In this document: piece by piece, positions 54,512 through 63,164 of the stretch | Layout of the letters: each line of letters begins with the position of its first letter | How positions within the stretch are numbered: position 1 is the stretch's first letter | Origin: Shewanella halotolerans | GTDB lineage: Bacteria > Pseudomonadota > Gammaproteobacteria > Enterobacterales > Shewanellaceae | Direction of reading: 5' to 3' | DNA: 64,000 bases | Assembly: GCF_019457535.1 (NCBI RefSeq) | Contig: NZ_CP080417.1 | Location: 744,001 to 808,000, forward strand | The notes under the pieces: model-generated | The model's input: the letters and a program-made list of their open reading frames with translations, nothing else | What the model was told of the DNA's origin: nothing | Database searches by the model: none | Program-made: the position numbers and the translations under genes

Positions 54512-55432
54512 ATGCTGGATGCCGTCTGCCGGGTCGAGGGCCAGGCCGAGAAAACCTATTCGGTATTTACCTTTCAGCGCCTCAGCGAACAAGAGATTGA
54601 GGCGCTGCGCCAGCAGCTCTATTGCCCCGTGTGTGACGGCAAGGCTTATTTTCGCAAGGCCTCGCGTGACGGCAAGGCTGCCTGTTTCGGCTCGCGCTAT
54701 CATCTGGTGGACTGCAGCGAGTTTAATCCCTCGGCCAGTCGCAAGCAGGAGGAGCAAGATGCTCTGGAGGTGAATCAGCAGCTGCTGGAGAGTGACGCCC
54801 TGAAGATAGACTTCAGCATGCCGTCCAGGCGTAAGAGTCAACCAGCGCAGCAGGCTCAGTCCAAACAAGCTCAGGCTGAAGGCGTACAGAGCCCCAAGGG
54901 GAGTTATCTCGCTGTGGCTAAATCAACAGCCGAGACTGAAACCGAAAATCAAGCCGAGCCAAAAGCTGAATCTGAGCACCAGTCAAAGGGCGAGGCAGAA
55001 CCTAAGATAGCCACCCAGGGGCTACAGAAACTTCTACACAGCCTGTTGCGGGGCAGCGATCTGGCCAGCTCAGATCTCTGGGTCTATACCGACGACAAGT
55101 ATCGCTGGCGGGCCAAGAACCTGTTCGTCAACTTTGCCGATGCCGAGCCCAACGAGCGTCACGCCCCGCGCATGTATTGGGGCACCATCTCCCACGCCGA
55201 CAAGGCGCTGCTGTGGCTCAATCCCGCCGACTGTAAGGATGTGGGCATCCCCATCGAGGAGGTGAAGGACGGGCTGTGTAAGAAATACGATATCCAGCAG
55301 CGGGAGGATCTCGAAGGCGCTGGTATCATCCTCTTCGGCAAATGCTTCTGGAACAAGGACAAGACCCGCAAGATCATCCAGTTGTGGAACAAGGACCTTA
55401 GCCGGCTGCATCTGGTGAAGGCCGAGGATTAG
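54512..55432 (+). CDS. putative metal-binding protein with low-complexity linker, function unknown
   Basis: 306 residues from the ATG at 54512, 4 bases after the transporter stop; an earlier start lies inside the transporter gene. The first 65 residues carry LYCPVCDGKAYFRKA and CFGSRYHLVDC, a Cys4/His zinc-ribbon-like pattern. Residues 105-175 are a Gln/Glu/Lys-rich linker. The C-terminal ~135 residues are a compact domain (GSDLASSDLWVYTDDKYRWR, then HAPRMYWGTISHADKALLWL). No family recognised. Co-transcription with the transporter is likely. Confidence 0.72.
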   Translation: MLDAVCRVEGQAEKTYSVFTFQRLSEQEIEALRQQLYCPVCDGKAYFRKASRDGKAACFGSRYHLVDCSEFNPSASRKQEEQDALEVNQQLLESDALKIDFSMPSRRKSQPAQQAQSKQAQAEGVQSPKGSYLAVAKSTAETETENQAEPKAESEHQSKGEAEPKIATQGLQKLLHSLLRGSDLASSDLWVYTDDKYRWRAKNLFVNFADAEPNERHAPRMYWGTISHADKALLWLNPADCKDVGIPIEEVKDGLCKKYDIQQREDLEGAGIILFGKCFWNKDKTRKIIQLWNKDLSRLHLVKAED

Positions 55433-55623
55433 GAGGCGTTTTGCATTGCAAAGCGCATTTTCTTGACGCCGCCTGAGCTTTCCCCTCTGCTAAGCATCGC
55501 CAAATCTTAATAACAACCCCTACCGATTGAACCACTTGAGTGGCTTTCTCAAGGATTGGTACGCCTTATGCTCAGCTAGGTTATCGAATCAGATACCTCA
55601 AGCATGAGGATAAGGAGTCGGCG

Positions 55624-55827
55624 ATGAGGTTATGCAATCAAGCTCCCCTGCTGGGATTTGTGGTCAATCAGGCCCTGTATGCCAGCAGCGAGGCTTACCG
55701 GCAACGTATCGACTATATCTGCAAGTTAATGCGCCTGGCGGGCGCGGACAGGGGCCAGGCAGATTGCGGCCGTGCAGACAGAGGCCACACCCGACGCGAG
55801 CGTCAGGCCAGCCTGATAAAGGACTAG
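55624..55827 (+). CDS. small ORF with good ribosome site, function unknown
   Basis: 67 residues from the ATG at 55624, with AAGGAG 6 bases ahead. It begins MRLCNQAPLLGFVVNQALYA, then SEAYRQRIDYICKLMRLAG, then a degenerate repetitive tail with GADRGQADCGRADRGH. It overlaps by 4 bases the end of the DMT transporter gene on the other strand. Coding status is uncertain because the tail looks like a slipped repeat. Confidence 0.45.
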   Translation: MRLCNQAPLLGFVVNQALYASSEAYRQRIDYICKLMRLAGADRGQADCGRADRGHTRRERQASLIKD

Positions 55828-56765
55828 AGCTGTGAGGATACCCTGGCCCTTCGCCGGGCCAGCAGGGTATCGCCCCACTGAAACAGGCCGAGTCCCGCCA
55901 GCACCAGGCCGGCACCTATCATCAGGGTCTGGGAGATCTGCTCATGATTCACCATTGCGCCCAGGGCCATGGCAAATACCGGGGTGATCAGTGTGACCAG
56001 GGCGACCGTGCTGGCATTAAGGTGCTGCAGGATATAGAAGTAGCCGATGAAGCCTATCAAGGAGCCGAAGATCCCCAGGTAGAAGATGGCGGCGATGGAG
56101 CGCATCGACCAGGTCTCCACCGGCAGGCTGGCATCAAATATCAACCAGGCCAGGGCAAACAGGGGGGTCGAAAACAGCAGAGCGCCGACCGTGCTGGCGA
56201 TGGGATGAATTGCCAGCTCCACCGTCTTGATCAGCACGCCGCTGAGACTGAAGAGAAACACGGCGCAGAGGATCAGCACCAGGCCTATCCAAGTATCGCT
56301 GCCCAGGGCAAGCTTGGCCGAACAGACCACGCCCAGGCCGCAAAATGCCAGAATGAGCGCCATGATCCGCATGGGGCTGAATTTAGGTTCGTTTAGCAGC
56401 CGCTGTGCCAACAGGCCTGATACCAGCGGGGAGAGGCCGAATAGCAGCGACATGGTGCCCGAGGCCAGATAACGGGCGGCAAAATAGCTCAGTAACATGC
56501 CGCCCACTATGCCTATGGCCGAATAGGCGTAGAGCTTGAAGGCGGTGCGATGCCAGGGCAGGCGTATGCTGCTAAAGAGGATGATCAGGCTGCCAATGAT
56601 TAGGGCAATCACCATGCGCGAGAGTACCGCCATGGTGGGATGCACTGTCTCGCTGCTCCAGACGATCCCCAGCGGAGTCGTCGACCAGATGAGCACCACG
56701 GCCAGAAACGAAACTGGAACCAGGCGCGGCAGTTGAGCTGCGTCGGCTTGAGTAGGGGAAGACAT
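55824..56765 (-). CDS. EamA/DMT-family transporter
   Basis: A 313-residue protein with ten hydrophobic helices in two EamA repeats; second-half signature IAAIFYLGIFGSLIGFIGYF. Start has no strong ribosome site. Substrate unknown; family includes amino acid and metabolite exporters. Confidence 0.88.
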   Translation of the reverse strand: MSSPTQADAAQLPRLVPVSFLAVVLIWSTTPLGIVWSSETVHPTMAVLSRMVIALIIGSLIILFSSIRLPWHRTAFKLYAYSAIGIVGGMLLSYFAARYLASGTMSLLFGLSPLVSGLLAQRLLNEPKFSPMRIMALILAFCGLGVVCSAKLALGSDTWIGLVLILCAVFLFSLSGVLIKTVELAIHPIASTVGALLFSTPLFALAWLIFDASLPVETWSMRSIAAIFYLGIFGSLIGFIGYFYILQHLNASTVALVTLITPVFAMALGAMVNHEQISQTLMIGAGLVLAGLGLFQWGDTLLARRRARVSSQL

Positions 56766-56913
56766 GCTAGCGGGGCCCTAGTACAAAAATAAGCAAAGAG
56801 TGATAGAGGCGATTTTGACCCAGTTCGCACCGGAAAGCTATGGCCAAATGTGCTGTTGAGAAAAATTACTGATGGGGGATAAAAGGGGATGGAATGAGGT
56901 GTCAGTAGACGGC

Positions 56914-57135
56914 TTAGCACGCAATGGCGGGGCTTATTAAGTCAAAAGGGGCATTGCCCTTCAGCATATGCCCCTTTTGTTGTTGGCGTTTGTATGACCC
57001 TTTGCCTTTCTTGGGTTTCTCGACGCGCATCTTAAACAGTTCGCTGGTAACTATCGCCTTTAAGGCGTTGTCTTTGATGACGCCACGGCCGCTCTCGTGG
57101 GGAGCGTGCGCGTTGCGGCGCGATTGTTTGCTCAT
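56914..57135 (-). CDS. arfA: alternative ribosome-rescue factor ArfA
   Basis: A 73-residue protein that matches ArfA: GRGVIKDNALKAIVTSELFKMR then VEKPKKGKGSYKRQQQKG. A GAGGAAAA site lies before the ATG. ArfA recruits RF2 to ribosomes stalled without a stop codon. Family knowledge: its own mRNA is normally cut or terminated inside the coding region, so ArfA is made only when tmRNA fails. Here a terminator-type hairpin lies over about codons 53-63, with a T run after it; truncated protein would still hold the core segment. Confidence 0.93.
   Translation of the reverse strand: MSKQSRRNAHAPHESGRGVIKDNALKAIVTSELFKMRVEKPKKGKGSYKRQQQKGHMLKGNAPFDLISPAIAC
56944..56978 (-). terminator. terminator-type hairpin inside the arfA coding region
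   Basis: An 11-bp perfect stem AAAAGGGGCAT / ATGCCCCTTTT with a 13-base loop, within arfA upstream of its stop codon. On the minus strand the right arm ends in T4. This is the place where E. coli arfA has an RNase III/terminator element that makes a non-stop mRNA. Confidence 0.82.
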
Positions 57136-57363
57136 GGTTTTTCCTCTTACTATCAGTATTAAATCTGTCTCTGTTTGTCGTGCCTGACTCTGTCAGGCGG
57201 CGCAAGATTACTTCTTGGTTGCTTAAAAAGCAAACAGTATTTTATCACAAATTAGCAAATAATGTTTTACTCTTTAATTCAGTAACTTATGTCTAACTGT
57301 ATTGGGTGGAATAGGGTTGACCCCTGCCTCGAAGGAGAGGGCAAGGGTCAACCCCAAAGCTTG

Positions 57364-58278
57364 CTAGATATCTGCCAGTTCGTGGCGATAGGGGATGGCA
57401 CGCTGGGCACCGGCGCGGGTTACCGAGATGGCGGCGGCGCGGTGGGCAAAGGCGACCGCCTCCTCAACAGACTTGCCCTCGCCAAGGGCCACCATGAGGG
57501 CACCGTTGAAGGTATCGCCGGCGGCGACCGTGTCTACGGCTTTCACCTGAACGCCAGGGATCAGGGCGCAATAGTCCTTGGTGCTGAGCATGGCGCCTAG
57601 CTTGCCCAGGGTGATGATCACCGTCTGCGGCCCGAATTGATGCAGCATCTGCGCCGCCATTCTGGCGCTCTGCTCATCGGTCACCTCTATGCCAGTGATG
57701 GCTTCAGCCTCTGTCTCGTTGGGGGTGATCACATCCACCAGGCGAAACAGATCTTTGCCGATCACCATGGCTGGTGCCGGGTTGAGTACGGTGGTCACGC
57801 CATGTTTCTTGGCGTGCTTTAAGGCATCCAGCACAGTCACCGCCGGGGTCTCTAGCTGCACCAATAGATAATCGGCCTTTTCGATCAGCTCAAGATGGCC
57901 CTTGAGCGCCTCGGGGGTCAGGGTCGCGTTGGCGCCGGCTGAGACGCCTATGATGTTCTCGCCTGTATCGGCGACGAAGATCATCGCAGTGCCCGTGGGC
58001 TGGGCGTCCGTGTAGGTGATGCCGTCGGGCGCGATGCCATCTTGCTGCCAGGCCTGGGCCATTGCCTGACCTATGGCGTCCCGGCCTAGATGACAGATGA
58101 AGTCGACCCGGGTCTCGTCCTGGCTAAGGCGTGCGGCGGCCACCGCCTGATTGGCCCCCTTGCCGCCGTGTTCCAGTCTATAGCCGCTACTCATCAGCGT
58201 CTGTCCGGGGCTGGGCAGGTATTCCAGGTTCATCACATGATCGGCATTGGCACTGCCGAGGATTAACAGTCTGGTCAT
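57364..58278 (-). CDS. rbsK: ribokinase
   Basis: A 304-residue PfkB-family kinase from the ATG at 58278 (GAGAGGACA site). Motifs: GSANADHVMNLEYLPSPGQT and GGKGANQAVAAARL near the N-terminus, and the anion-hole motif DTVAAGDTFNGAL. It phosphorylates ribose. The gene follows the nucleoside hydrolase gene by 43 bases, so ribose from nucleosides is the likely source. Confidence 0.92.
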   Translation of the reverse strand: MTRLLILGSANADHVMNLEYLPSPGQTLMSSGYRLEHGGKGANQAVAAARLSQDETRVDFICHLGRDAIGQAMAQAWQQDGIAPDGITYTDAQPTGTAMIFVADTGENIIGVSAGANATLTPEALKGHLELIEKADYLLVQLETPAVTVLDALKHAKKHGVTTVLNPAPAMVIGKDLFRLVDVITPNETEAEAITGIEVTDEQSARMAAQMLHQFGPQTVIITLGKLGAMLSTKDYCALIPGVQVKAVDTVAAGDTFNGALMVALGEGKSVEEAVAFAHRAAAISVTRAGAQRAIPYRHELADI

Positions 58279-58321
58279 AGTGTCCTCTCGCCTGATGGGA
58301 GGGCGAACCCTCCCTGGGCTA

Positions 58322-59329
58322 TTAATTATAGGCGCTGAGGCACTCGACAATCAGGTCGACGAAGCCTTGGCGATCTAAGTCAAACAGCACAGTGGCGTTA
58401 GGCGCCTTGCCTGTGAGCTGATAGCGATCCACCACTGTCATCCCTTGGGTATATTCACCCTTGGTCTCGACGCCTACCCAGCACTCCTGGGCGGTGAACA
58501 GCTCAGGCTTTAGCAGCCAGGCGATGGTGCAGGGATCGTGCAGCGGCGCGCCGGTGAAGCCCCACTTAGGATCTCTGTGGTAGATCATGAAGAAGTCCAG
58601 CAGCTCGGCGACACACTGGGCCACAGGGTTGGGGATGGCGCGGATCCGTTCGATATCCTCATCCATGATCTGCGCCTCGTGGGTCACGTCCAGGCCGCAC
58701 ATGGTGATAGGGATGCCGGACTTGAACACCATATCGGCCGCCTCTGGGTCGACGAAGATGTTGAACTCGGCGGCCGGAGTCCAGTTGCCAACCCCTGCGG
58801 CGCCGCCCATCAGTACGATACGCTCCACCTTGCTGTGCAGCTCGGGATAGTTAGCGATAAACAGGGCGATATTGGTGAGCGGCCCGGAGGGGACTAAGGT
58901 CACGGGTACTGCGCTCTGACGCACCTTCTCGGCCATCAGCTCGATGGCGTTTTGCGTTAGGGGATCAAAGCTGGGATCTGGTAGCTTAGGGCCGTCGAGA
59001 CCGCTCTCGCCGTGGACGTTGTCGGCGATAATCAGCTCCCTGGCCAAGGGCTTCACCGCGCCGCCGGCTACCGGCATGTCGGCGCGATTGAGCAGGGTCA
59101 GGATGCGCAGGGCGTTGTTGAGGGTCTTGTCCGGCGTCTGGTTACCCGCGCTGGTGGTGACCGCCAACGGATTGAGGCGCTCGCTGCTCAGCGCCAGGAT
59201 CAGGGAGATCGCATCGTCATGGCCCGGGTCGCAGTCGAGAATAATCGGGGTCGCCGAGGCGAGCGGGCGGATGGCTTTTGGAGAAGCGTTTGCTGCGTGA
59301 GAATGTGGGGCAGCGTTTGAGTGAGTCAT
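58322..59329 (-). CDS. inosine/uridine-preferring nucleoside hydrolase
   Basis: 335 residues from the ATG at 59329, 7 bases after GGAG; an ATG two codons upstream is too close to that site. Calcium-binding motif DCDPGHDDAISLIL near residue 33, then VHGESGLDGP and NIFVDPEAADMVF. It splits ribonucleosides into base and ribose. It is in an operon with ribokinase, divergent from an NhaC-like transporter. RihA/B type cannot be set from sequence. Confidence 0.92.
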   Translation of the reverse strand: MTHSNAAPHSHAANASPKAIRPLASATPIILDCDPGHDDAISLILALSSERLNPLAVTTSAGNQTPDKTLNNALRILTLLNRADMPVAGGAVKPLARELIIADNVHGESGLDGPKLPDPSFDPLTQNAIELMAEKVRQSAVPVTLVPSGPLTNIALFIANYPELHSKVERIVLMGGAAGVGNWTPAAEFNIFVDPEAADMVFKSGIPITMCGLDVTHEAQIMDEDIERIRAIPNPVAQCVAELLDFFMIYHRDPKWGFTGAPLHDPCTIAWLLKPELFTAQECWVGVETKGEYTQGMTVVDRYQLTGKAPNATVLFDLDRQGFVDLIVECLSAYN

Positions 59330-59895
59330 GGTCATGCTCCTTTGATTGACACCTGTGGCAGAGTAACACGCTTTAGTTGCGTGTCATCTTTGAGATGAAA
59401 ATTTGTGATTAAGCAGACAAAGCATGCCTCTGGCCACAAGGATAAAGTGAAACGGGCTCAGTGGTTTATCGAAATGCTGGTATATCGGGTTAGTGGCTTA
59501 TCGACCTTTTTGGGTTGCTATCCCGCCTTCGAAGATTAATTGAGCATGGCCTTATTAATTAAGCGCTTTCGCTGCATAAGCTTAATTTTAAAGGTGTGCG
59601 AAATTAGCGCATTCTATTTTACTTATATTGTTAATTATCAATGGTTTGGTTTGTTTGTGTTTGAAGCCGAAAAATTATTTATCGCCGGATAACTATTTCT
59701 GATTGACTCAGTCTCCAATGCAGATTATTTTGCGCCCGATGTTTTAGCTGGGGTACAAAAATAAAGGCATGGTTCGCTAAGGGCGAACGTCGTTATGTCC
59801 ATAATAAAGCAGCAATTAAGCGTATAAACTTTGGGGTTTTACGCCGAGTAAAATGAGTTTGCCGTATCGGCTCAATTTTAGAAGGACCTTAAGCC
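59330..59895. other. 566-base divergent intergenic region with several inverted repeats
   Basis: No gene. It holds ACACGC / GCGTGT near 59365-59385, an 8-bp repeat AATTAAGC (59557-59564) / GCTTAATT (59580-59587), and GTTCGC / GCGAAC (about 59773-59789) in a probable leader of the transporter. I considered lysine and purine riboswitches and saw no conserved core. It must carry promoters for both divergent units. Confidence 0.6.
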
Positions 59896-61278
59896 ATGTC
59901 TGACGCGACAGCCTTAAGTCTTATCCCACCTGTGGTGGTCTTGGTGTTAGCGGTTTGGCTACGCCGTCCAATCCTTTCGTTAATCATAGGTGCCTTAGTG
60001 GGTCTGGTCTTGTATCAACCCGATCAGGTGCTGAATAACTTCTCCGATATCTCGCTCTCTGTCATGGCCGATGAAACCATAGGTTGGTTGATTCTGGTGT
60101 GTGGCGGTTTTGGCGCCCTGATCGCCCTCCTGGTTAAGACGGGGGGCTCCATGGCCTTCGGTCGCCATGCGCTCAAGTATGCCAAGGGGCCTAAGTCATC
60201 TCTGCTGATGACCTTCATCCTGGGTGTGGTGATCTTTATCGACGACTACCTCAACGCCCTGACTGTGGGGTCGACCATGAAGTCGGTGACCGACAAGTTT
60301 AAGGTGTCGCGGGAGATGCTGGCCTATGTGGTGGACTCTACCGCCGCGCCCATCTGTGTGCTGGTGCCGCTATCGACCTGGGCCGTCTTCTTCGGCGGCC
60401 TGCTGGTGGACAACGGCGTGGCGGGCGAGGGCCAAGGGATCAGCGTCTATATGTCGGCCATTCCTTACATGCTCTACGCTTGGTTGGCGGTGGCCATGGT
60501 GCTGCTGGTGATCCTGGGCATAGTGCCTGCTTTCGGTCCGATGAAGAAGGCGCAGCTGGCGGCTTTGGCGGGTAAACCGGCCAAGGCGGTCGACGCCATC
60601 GACGAGGTGCAGACCTCGGATGATTACAGCGTCAAGGCGATCGAAGAGGAGTTTAAGCATGCCGATAACCTGGGCAAGCTGCATAACTTCATGGTGCCAA
60701 TAATCTTGCTGGTGGGCTTTACCGTCTACTTCGATATCGACGTGCTCAAGGGGCTGATCGCCACGTTGGCGGTGACCCTGCCTTACTATGGCGTGCAGCG
60801 TCTGATGCCTCTGTCAGAGATGATGGAGCAGATGCTCGACGGCTTTAAGTCTATGCTGCCGGCCATAGGCACGGTTATCGCCGCCTTCGTGTTTAAGGAT
60901 GTCTGTGACAAGCTGATGCTGCCGCAATATGTGATTGGCAATCTGAGCCCCTTCATGACCTCACAGTGGCTGCCGGCCGTGGTCTTCCTGACCATGTCGA
61001 TTCTGGCCTTCGCCACTGGCTCTAGCTGGGGGATCTTCGCGGTATCGATTCCTATCGTGATGCCACTGGCCCAGGCGGTCAATGCCGATATTCCGCTGGT
61101 GATCGGCGCCTTGCTGTCGGCCTCATCCTTCGGTAGTCAGGCCTGTTTCTATTCAGACTCTACCGTGTTGGCGGCCCAGGGCTCAGACTGTAATCTGGTG
61201 AGCCATGCGGTGACCCAGCTGCCCTATGCTCTGCTGGCGGCGGGACTGACCTTTATCGGTTTCCTGATCTTGGCTTAA
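59896..61278 (+). CDS. NhaC-like Na+/H+ antiporter family transporter
   Basis: A 460-residue protein with about 11-12 hydrophobic helices. Signatures include FIDDYLNALTVGSTMKSVTD, DSTAAPICVLVPLSTWAVFF and FATGSSWGIFAVSIPIVMPL followed by SSFGSQACFYSDSTVLAAQG, all typical of the NhaC superfamily. An AAGGA site lies 9 bases before the ATG. It is divergent from the nucleoside-salvage pair, so an organic substrate cannot be excluded. Some relatives import amino acids. Confidence 0.88.
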   Translation: MSDATALSLIPPVVVLVLAVWLRRPILSLIIGALVGLVLYQPDQVLNNFSDISLSVMADETIGWLILVCGGFGALIALLVKTGGSMAFGRHALKYAKGPKSSLLMTFILGVVIFIDDYLNALTVGSTMKSVTDKFKVSREMLAYVVDSTAAPICVLVPLSTWAVFFGGLLVDNGVAGEGQGISVYMSAIPYMLYAWLAVAMVLLVILGIVPAFGPMKKAQLAALAGKPAKAVDAIDEVQTSDDYSVKAIEEEFKHADNLGKLHNFMVPIILLVGFTVYFDIDVLKGLIATLAVTLPYYGVQRLMPLSEMMEQMLDGFKSMLPAIGTVIAAFVFKDVCDKLMLPQYVIGNLSPFMTSQWLPAVVFLTMSILAFATGSSWGIFAVSIPIVMPLAQAVNADIPLVIGALLSASSFGSQACFYSDSTVLAAQGSDCNLVSHAVTQLPYALLAAGLTFIGFLILA

Positions 61279-61300
61279 GTCAGTAAGAGAGATGCAAGAG

Positions 61301-61336
61301 AAAGGGGCGTTGACTAGTCTAGTCAACGCCCCTTTT
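61301..61336. terminator. strong bidirectional terminator
   Basis: Perfect 16-bp stem from AAAGGGGCGTTGACTA to its complement, 3-base loop, T-rich end on the plus strand and T3 on the minus strand. It lies between convergent genes ending at 61278 and 61383. Confidence 0.9.
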
Positions 61337-61382
61337 GATTAACCCATAGGGTGACTACAGGTAATCTAACCTTTACGACACC

Positions 61383-62858
61383 TTAGAATAGTGAGCTGTT
61401 GAGCCAGAGATGCACCAGGATACTGGCGACGTAGCCCAGGGCGATCACGGGTGTCCACTTGAGGTGGCTGGCGAAGGTGTAGATGCCGCGAGCCTGTCCC
61501 ATCAGGGCCACACCGGCGGCGCTGCCGATAGAGAGCAGGCTACCGCCCACACCTGCGGTCAGGGTCACCAACAGCCACTGGCCCAATTCCATGTCTGGGT
61601 TCATGGTTAATACGGCAAACATCACAGGGATGTTATCCACGATAGCGGAGAGTACACCCACGGCGATGTTGGCATAGGTGACGTCCCAATGGGTATACAT
61701 GGCCTCGGAGACTAGGCTCAGGTAGCCCATGAAGCCCAGGCCGCCGACACAGAGCACCACGCCATAGAAGAAGAGCAGGGTATCCCACTCGGCGCGGGCG
61801 ATGCGGCTGAATACATCGAAAGGCACTACGTTACCTAGCTGCTCCAGGCGCTTGATGTTGTTGTCGCGCTCCGCCTGCTCCTTGGCCTTGAGTACCGCCT
61901 TGGGGAAGCTCTTACGCAGGTAGAAACCGAAGAATTGTAGGAAGCCGAGACCCGTCATCATGCCCAGCACGGGTGGCAGACCCAGCAGGCTGTGGGTGCA
62001 GACGGCGGTGGCTATGGTAAGCAGGAACAGGCCGACTATGCGTCTGGCGCCGCGCTTCATCAGTACCTTCTCCTCTTCCGCCTCCTGCACCTGATTGACG
62101 ATGAAGGCGCTCATAATCGCCGCCGGCACCAGGAAGTTAACCAAGGATGGGATGAAGAGGTCGATGAACTGCTCGAAATGCACCACGCCTTTTTGCCAGA
62201 CCATCAGGGTGGTAATATCGCCGAAGGGGCTGAAGGCGCCACCGGCGTTGGCCGCTACCACTATGTTGATACAGGCCAGGGCGATAAACTTCTTGTTGTC
62301 GCCGCCTACCTTCATCACCACGGCGCACATCAATAGGGCCGTCGTCAGGTTATCGGCGATGGGGGAGATGAAGAAGGCCATGAAGCCGGTGAGCCAGAAG
62401 ACGGTGCGCTGACTAAAGCCCTTACCCACCATCCAGGCCCGCAGGGCGTCAAAAAGGTTACGCTCCTCCATGGCGTTGATATAGGTCATAGCAACCAGCA
62501 GGAAGAGCAGCAGCTCGGCATACTCTAACAGGTTGTGCTTAAAGGCGGTCTCTGAGAGTTCCGACATGCCATGCTGCACATAGATGTAACCTATGATGCC
62601 CCAGATCAAACCGGCGGCGACCAGCACAGGCTTGGACTTGCGCAGATGCAGCAACTCTTCACCCATCACCAGCAGATAGGCCAGGACGAAGATCATCACA
62701 GCGACATAGCCGGCGCCGGTGGCGGTGAGATCTAACAGCTGCCCATGGGCCTCGCCACTGCTGGCAAAGACAGCCGGGCTAAACAGTGCGGCCAAACATA
62801 CAACTAAGCTTGCTAAGGTACTGGCAAGGTTGCCAAAGGGGGGCTTAAGGTTTCTCAT
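61383..62858 (-). CDS. nhaD: Na+/H+ antiporter NhaD
   Basis: A 491-residue protein with an N-terminal signal-like helix and about 12 helices. It matches NhaD of marine Vibrio and Shewanella: NLTTALLMCAVVMKVGGDN, NAGGAFSPFGDITTLMVWQKG and SAIVDNIPVMFAVLTMNPDM. It exports sodium in exchange for protons. It is monocistronic. Confidence 0.92.
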   Translation of the reverse strand: MRNLKPPFGNLASTLASLVVCLAALFSPAVFASSGEAHGQLLDLTATGAGYVAVMIFVLAYLLVMGEELLHLRKSKPVLVAAGLIWGIIGYIYVQHGMSELSETAFKHNLLEYAELLLFLLVAMTYINAMEERNLFDALRAWMVGKGFSQRTVFWLTGFMAFFISPIADNLTTALLMCAVVMKVGGDNKKFIALACINIVVAANAGGAFSPFGDITTLMVWQKGVVHFEQFIDLFIPSLVNFLVPAAIMSAFIVNQVQEAEEEKVLMKRGARRIVGLFLLTIATAVCTHSLLGLPPVLGMMTGLGFLQFFGFYLRKSFPKAVLKAKEQAERDNNIKRLEQLGNVVPFDVFSRIARAEWDTLLFFYGVVLCVGGLGFMGYLSLVSEAMYTHWDVTYANIAVGVLSAIVDNIPVMFAVLTMNPDMELGQWLLVTLTAGVGGSLLSIGSAAGVALMGQARGIYTFASHLKWTPVIALGYVASILVHLWLNSSLF

Positions 62859-63164
62859 TAAGTATTCTCTGTGTTAGGAATAGCTTAAAAATTACCACAG
62901 CTTTCCTGCTGTAAATTTTGATGCGCCTCAAGTTTATGTGTATTAGTTACGGCTAAGTCACATAAAATTGACAAAATTATGTATGAAAAATAAACATTTA
63001 CCTACAAAGTGGTAATAAACTTATCGTCAGATTTGTGACGATTCCGCGTTTTGCGCTGTTAGAAACTTAGCACAGGATCACGCTTTTGGCGCCTGCGGAT
63101 GCTGCCTGAATTTACGTAAAAAAAGAGGACCCTAGGTCCTCTTTAGTCTGTCTCGTATAAGGCC
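62859..63164. other. 306-base intergenic, nhaD promoter side
   Basis: AT-rich region at 62900-63040 likely carries the nhaD promoter. It contains CGTCA / TGACG around 63025-63040. Pirin's terminator ends the region. No gene seen. Confidence 0.6.
63118..63144 (-). terminator. terminator after the pirin gene
   Basis: Perfect 10-bp stem AAAGAGGACC / GGTCCTCTTT with a 3-base loop and T7 on the minus strand, 20 bases after the pirin stop. Confidence 0.9.

Noticed and set aside
59330..59895. Lysine or purine riboswitch before the NhaC-like gene
   Set aside because: Some NhaC relatives are under lysine riboswitches, but I could not find the conserved L-box or purine core; only generic inverted repeats are present.
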